Shown one piece after another: positions 61,694 through 64,000 of a stretch of DNA of 64,000 bases. The notes under the pieces are model-generated. The model searched no databases and was not told the DNA's origin. It saw only the letters and a list, made by a program, of their open reading frames with translations. Made by a program: the position numbers and the translations under genes. Within the stretch, counting starts at the first letter, position 1. Each line of letters opens with the position of its first letter. This DNA comes from Paraoerskovia marina DSM 21750 (GTDB taxonomy: Bacteria > Actinomycetota > Actinomycetes > Actinomycetales > Cellulomonadaceae): positions 186,001 through 250,000 of the forward strand of contig NZ_JNIY01000003.1 in assembly GCF_000701465.1 (NCBI RefSeq), written 5' to 3'.

Positions 61694-62584
61694 TCAGACG
61701 GTGAGCACGACCTTGCCGCGCACGTGTCCGTCCATCACCGCGCGCAGCGCCTCGGCGGCGTCGGTCAGCGGGTAGCGTGCCTCGATCTCGGTCCGCAGGC
61801 GACCGCTCTCGGCGAGCGCCAGCACCTCGGCGAGCGCCCCCTTGGCGTCGACCTTCATCGGGATCCCGGCGGCGTCAGCCTTCGGTCCGCCCACGGTCGT
61901 CACGGAGCGCTGGAGGTCGTCGAGGAGCTCGACCGTGGCGGCCACGGCGTCAGGTGTCCCGGCGAGGTCGACGACGGCGTCGACGCCACCCAGGTTGCGG
62001 ACCGCGTCCACGAGACCGTCCCCGTACGTGACGGGCTCGGCCCCGAGCTCGCGGAGGTAGTCGTGGTTGCGGGGTGAGGCGGTGCCGACGACGCGCGCCC
62101 CGAGGGCGAGCGCGATCTGGACGGCCGCGGTGCCGACCCCGCCCGAGGCGCCGTGGATCAGCACCGTCTGCTCGGGCCGGAGGTCTATCTGCGCGAGGGC
62201 GGAGAAGGCCGTGGCCGCGGCGACCGGGAGGACGGCCCCCTGCTCGTGGCTCACGGACTCGGGGAGCACGAGCGCGTGGGCGGCCTGCACGAGCGCGTGC
62301 TCGCGCTGTGCGCCGCTGCCGTGCCAGAGAACCTCGTCGCCGACCGAGAAGCCCGTGACGTCGGGACCGACGGCGTGCACCGTGCCCGCGGCCTCGAATC
62401 CCGGAGTCGCGGGAAATCGTTGCGGGCCGAAGAGCCCGGCGAGCATCTTTGCGTCAGCGGGGTTGATCCCCACCACGCGGTTCGCGACGACCAGCTGCCC
62501 CGGGCCCGGCTCGGGGATCTCGGTCTCGGACACCTGCAGGACCTCGGGTCCGCCGAAGGTGTCGAACGTGATCACGGTGCTCAT
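61694..62584 (-). CDS. NADPH:quinone oxidoreductase-type zinc-independent MDR
   Basis: A 296-residue medium-chain dehydrogenase/reductase of the quinone-oxidoreductase class: FGGPEVLQVSETEIPEPGPGQLVV, GINPADAKMLAGLFG, GFEAAGTVHAVGPDV, cofactor motif VLIHGASGGVGTAAVQIALALGARVVGTAS and a C-terminal DAAEALRAVMDGHVRGKVVLTV. The structural and catalytic zinc ligands of alcohol dehydrogenases are absent. It reduces quinones or enones with NADPH. It is divergent from the CopC-like gene. Confidence 0.92.
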   Translation of the reverse strand: MSTVITFDTFGGPEVLQVSETEIPEPGPGQLVVANRVVGINPADAKMLAGLFGPQRFPATPGFEAAGTVHAVGPDVTGFSVGDEVLWHGSGAQREHALVQAAHALVLPESVSHEQGAVLPVAAATAFSALAQIDLRPEQTVLIHGASGGVGTAAVQIALALGARVVGTASPRNHDYLRELGAEPVTYGDGLVDAVRNLGGVDAVVDLAGTPDAVAATVELLDDLQRSVTTVGGPKADAAGIPMKVDAKGALAEVLALAESGRLRTEIEARYPLTDAAEALRAVMDGHVRGKVVLTV

Positions 62585-62640
62585 CCGGCCACTCTTGCAC
62601 CGTGGGCCGGGCGGCGACAGCCGAACGCTAGTCTGGGCGC

Positions 62641-63294
62641 ATGTCTGCTTCACGTTCCGCGCGTTCTCGTCGCGCCCTCCGCCCCTTCGCTGCGATCGCC
62701 ACGGCGCTCGCCGCCGCGGTGCTGCTCGCAGCACCGGCCGCCGCGCACGACACGATCACCGGGACGAGCCCCGAGGACGGCGCCACGCTGACCGAGGTGC
62801 CGAGCGAGATCGCCCTGACATTCAGCTCAGAGCCACTCGAGGTCTCTCCGGAGGTCGTCGTGACGGACGAGTCGGGAGCGGTCGTGACCGACACGACCCC
62901 GACGGTCGACGGGTTCGACGTGCTGCAGCCGCTGCCGGAGGACCTGACGAGCGGGACGTACGACGTCGCGTGGCGGGTCGTCTCGAGCGACGGCCACCCG
63001 ATCGACGGGTCCTTCTCGTTCGACCTCGACGTCCCGGAGGTGGAGGGGACGACGGACGAGTCTGCCGAGGCGACGACGGAGGCCGAGGACGCCGCGACGT
63101 CGGAGGCCGAGGCCACGGAGACCGACACGGCGAGCGCGTCGATCACGGCCGTCGACCGCGAGGACGGCTCGGACGACGGCACGCCGTGGGGTCTGATCGC
63201 CGGTGCGGCGGGACTCGTGGCGCTGATCGTCGCCGTCGTGGTGCTCGCCGTGCGTCGGGCGCGCGACCCCAACGGGCCTGCCGGACAGCACTGA
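62641..63294 (+). CDS. CopC-domain copper-resistance-like protein
   Basis: A 217-residue membrane-anchored protein. A signal peptide (1-35, ending APAAAH) leaves His36 at the mature N-terminus, the usual Cu(II) ligand of CopC; the CopC fold follows (GTSPEDGATLTEVPSEIALTFSSEPLEVS, then AWRVVSSDGHPIDGSFSFDL with the second His). An acidic Glu/Thr linker (140-175) leads to a C-terminal membrane helix and Arg-rich tail. It may bind periplasmic or surface copper; no CopD is adjacent. Confidence 0.9.
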   Translation: MSASRSARSRRALRPFAAIATALAAAVLLAAPAAAHDTITGTSPEDGATLTEVPSEIALTFSSEPLEVSPEVVVTDESGAVVTDTTPTVDGFDVLQPLPEDLTSGTYDVAWRVVSSDGHPIDGSFSFDLDVPEVEGTTDESAEATTEAEDAATSEAEATETDTASASITAVDREDGSDDGTPWGLIAGAAGLVALIVAVVVLAVRRARDPNGPAGQH

Positions 63295-63480
63295 CCTGCA
63301 CCGATACGACGCCTCCGCGACGTCGCTGCGGGGCGATACGTGACGTTTATCGCCCTCCGACACGCGGAAATTCGCGGTTCCGTGCGGAAAGTCGGCGGAA
63401 TCGGTGGCACAGTAGGGCGCGACGCATCACGGGATCACCCGGGATCGTGTCAGCCCAGAGTCATCCGAGAGAGGAACCCC

Positions 63481-63762
63481 ATGGCGCTCAACAAGTCTGA
63501 TCTGGTTTCTGCCATTGCCGAGAAGGCCAACCTGACGAAGGCCGACGCCGGCGCGGCCGTCGACGCCCTCCAGGCTGTCCTGGTCGAGTCGCTCGAAGCC
63601 GGCGAGGCGGTCAAGGTCACCGGCCTGCTGTCGGTCGAGCGTGTCGAGCGTGCCGCTCGCACCGGCCGCAACCCCCGCACGGGCGAGGAGATCTCGATCC
63701 CGGCCGGTTACGGCGTGAAGGTCAGCGCGGGCTCCGTGCTGAAGAAGGCCGTCCAGAAGTGA
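63481..63762 (+). CDS. hup: Nucleoid-associated protein HU
   Basis: A 93-residue HU-family histone-like protein with no C-terminal extension: MALNKSDLVSAIAEKANLTKADAGAAVDALQ, then the arm VTGLLSVERVERAARTGRNPRTGEEISIPAGY, and KVSAGSVLKKAVQK. It bends and compacts DNA as a dimer. In Streptomyces and mycobacteria a second HU (HupB/HupS) has a lysine-rich tail; this one lacks it and is the HupA-like form. A strong GAGAGGA ribosome site precedes the ATG. Upstream 63297-63480 should hold its promoter. Confidence 0.96.
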   Translation: MALNKSDLVSAIAEKANLTKADAGAAVDALQAVLVESLEAGEAVKVTGLLSVERVERAARTGRNPRTGEEISIPAGYGVKVSAGSVLKKAVQK

Positions 63763-63817
63763 CGTCCGCGGCGCGCTGAGGCGCGCCGCACCACCGGGCG
63801 CAGCCCGGTACACGCGT

Positions 63818-63852
63818 CAGGGCTCGGCTCCCCACCGGGGAGCCGAGCCCTG
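63818..63852 (+). terminator. Terminator after hup
   Basis: A 16-bp perfect stem, CAGGGCTCGGCTCCCC (63818-63833) with GGGGAGCCGAGCCCTG (63837-63852), and a 3-base loop. It also lies at the end of the convergent oxidoreductase gene whose stop is at 63889. Confidence 0.9.
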
Positions 63853-63888
63853 TGCCGTCTCGGGCGGCGTGTGACCGCGCCGGCGCCC

Positions 63889-64000
63889 TCAGGCGGTGCG
63901 AACGACCATCTTGCCGGTGTTCTCGCCGCGCAGGAGACCGAGGAACGCGTCGATGGTGCCCGACACGTCGTCGCGGGCGTCCACGACGGTCTCGTCGAAG
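63889..64000 (-). CDS. NADP-dependent oxidoreductase (MDR), 3' end only
   Basis: Only the last 36 codons are in the window. They read DETVVDARDDVSGTIDAF then LGLLRGENTGKMVVRTA and a stop (TGA). The LLxGxNxGKMVVR ending is characteristic of the NADP-dependent leukotriene-B4-dehydrogenase / CurA-like MDR family, which reduce enones. The gene continues beyond 64000. Confidence 0.75.
   Translation of the reverse strand, partial: FDETVVDARDDVSGTIDAFLGLLRGENTGKMVVRTA

Overview
This is about 64 kb of a high-GC (roughly 72-74%) actinobacterial chromosome. GTG/TTG starts, many ATGA/GTGA/TGATG stop-start overlaps, a WhiB-family protein, a DtxR/IdeR-type iron box, a CmtR-type metal sensor and a Cys-Cys leader peptide of actinobacterial type point to Actinomycetota, most likely Micrococcales near Cellulomonadaceae/Promicromonosporaceae (inference from gene content; no 16S or ribosomal gene is present). 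I saw no tRNA, rRNA, CRISPR array, insertion sequence or prophage. The region reads as ordinary chromosome with accessory catabolic and stress modules, punctuated by short intergenic repeat clusters.

Layout. 0.1-8.3 kb: ArsR/AHSA1 pair, a CmtR-like sensor with a cation-diffusion metal exporter, an SDR epimerase, an alpha/beta-hydrolase-OsmC fusion, a CorC/TlyC-type membrane protein, a DUF389 membrane protein and a CDP-alcohol phosphatidyltransferase. 8.4-9.5 kb: divergent TetR and Ohr peroxidase with a dyad operator between them. 9.8-20.2 kb: a complete glucuronide-to-KDG module (uxaC, uxuB, a LacI regulator, two GPH-family transporters, beta-glucuronidase uidA, mannonate dehydratase manD), in which three promoters share one operator-like motif. 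20.4-28 kb: fatty-acid desaturase, RsbW-like kinase, an SDR-FMO pair with its own TetR and an MFS transporter, an SRPBCC protein and endonuclease IV. 28-41.4 kb: PEP carboxylase, VOC proteins, a succinate-semialdehyde-type dehydrogenase, an iron-box-controlled MATE exporter coupled to a frameshifted flavoprotein reductase, a secreted M6 metalloprotease, a peptidase S66 protein and a 5'-3' exonuclease.

41.6-53.3 kb: a three-gene ABC exporter operon, a WhiB protein with an extra C-terminal helix-turn-helix, an operon of UspA, two FluC/CrcB fluoride channels and a small unknown protein, a large RsbU/SpoIIE-type phosphatase fused to an RsbW-like kinase, an acyl-CoA ligase, and the KtrA/KtrB potassium system. 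53.5-64 kb: a MalY-type C-S lyase, CorA, a methyltransferase, a Cys-Cys leader peptide before a TcyP-like cystine symporter, an ArsR-MFS pair with a 32-bp operator, a secreted SGNH esterase, quinone oxidoreductase, CopC, the nucleoid protein HU, and the 3' end of an NADP-dependent oxidoreductase cut by the window edge.

Main non-gene signals: (i) TGGCAAC-N4-GGCAAC operator motifs in the uronate module; (ii) the same CCTACG-N4-CGTAGG dyad upstream of the desaturase and of the acyl-CoA ligase 30 kb away, suggesting a lipid regulon; (iii) a cysteine-responsive leader peptide; (iv) an iron box; (v) clusters of a GTCGAGCCTGTCGAGAC-core repeat, each with its own tandem period, one of which has become the coding sequence of a transporter N-terminus.
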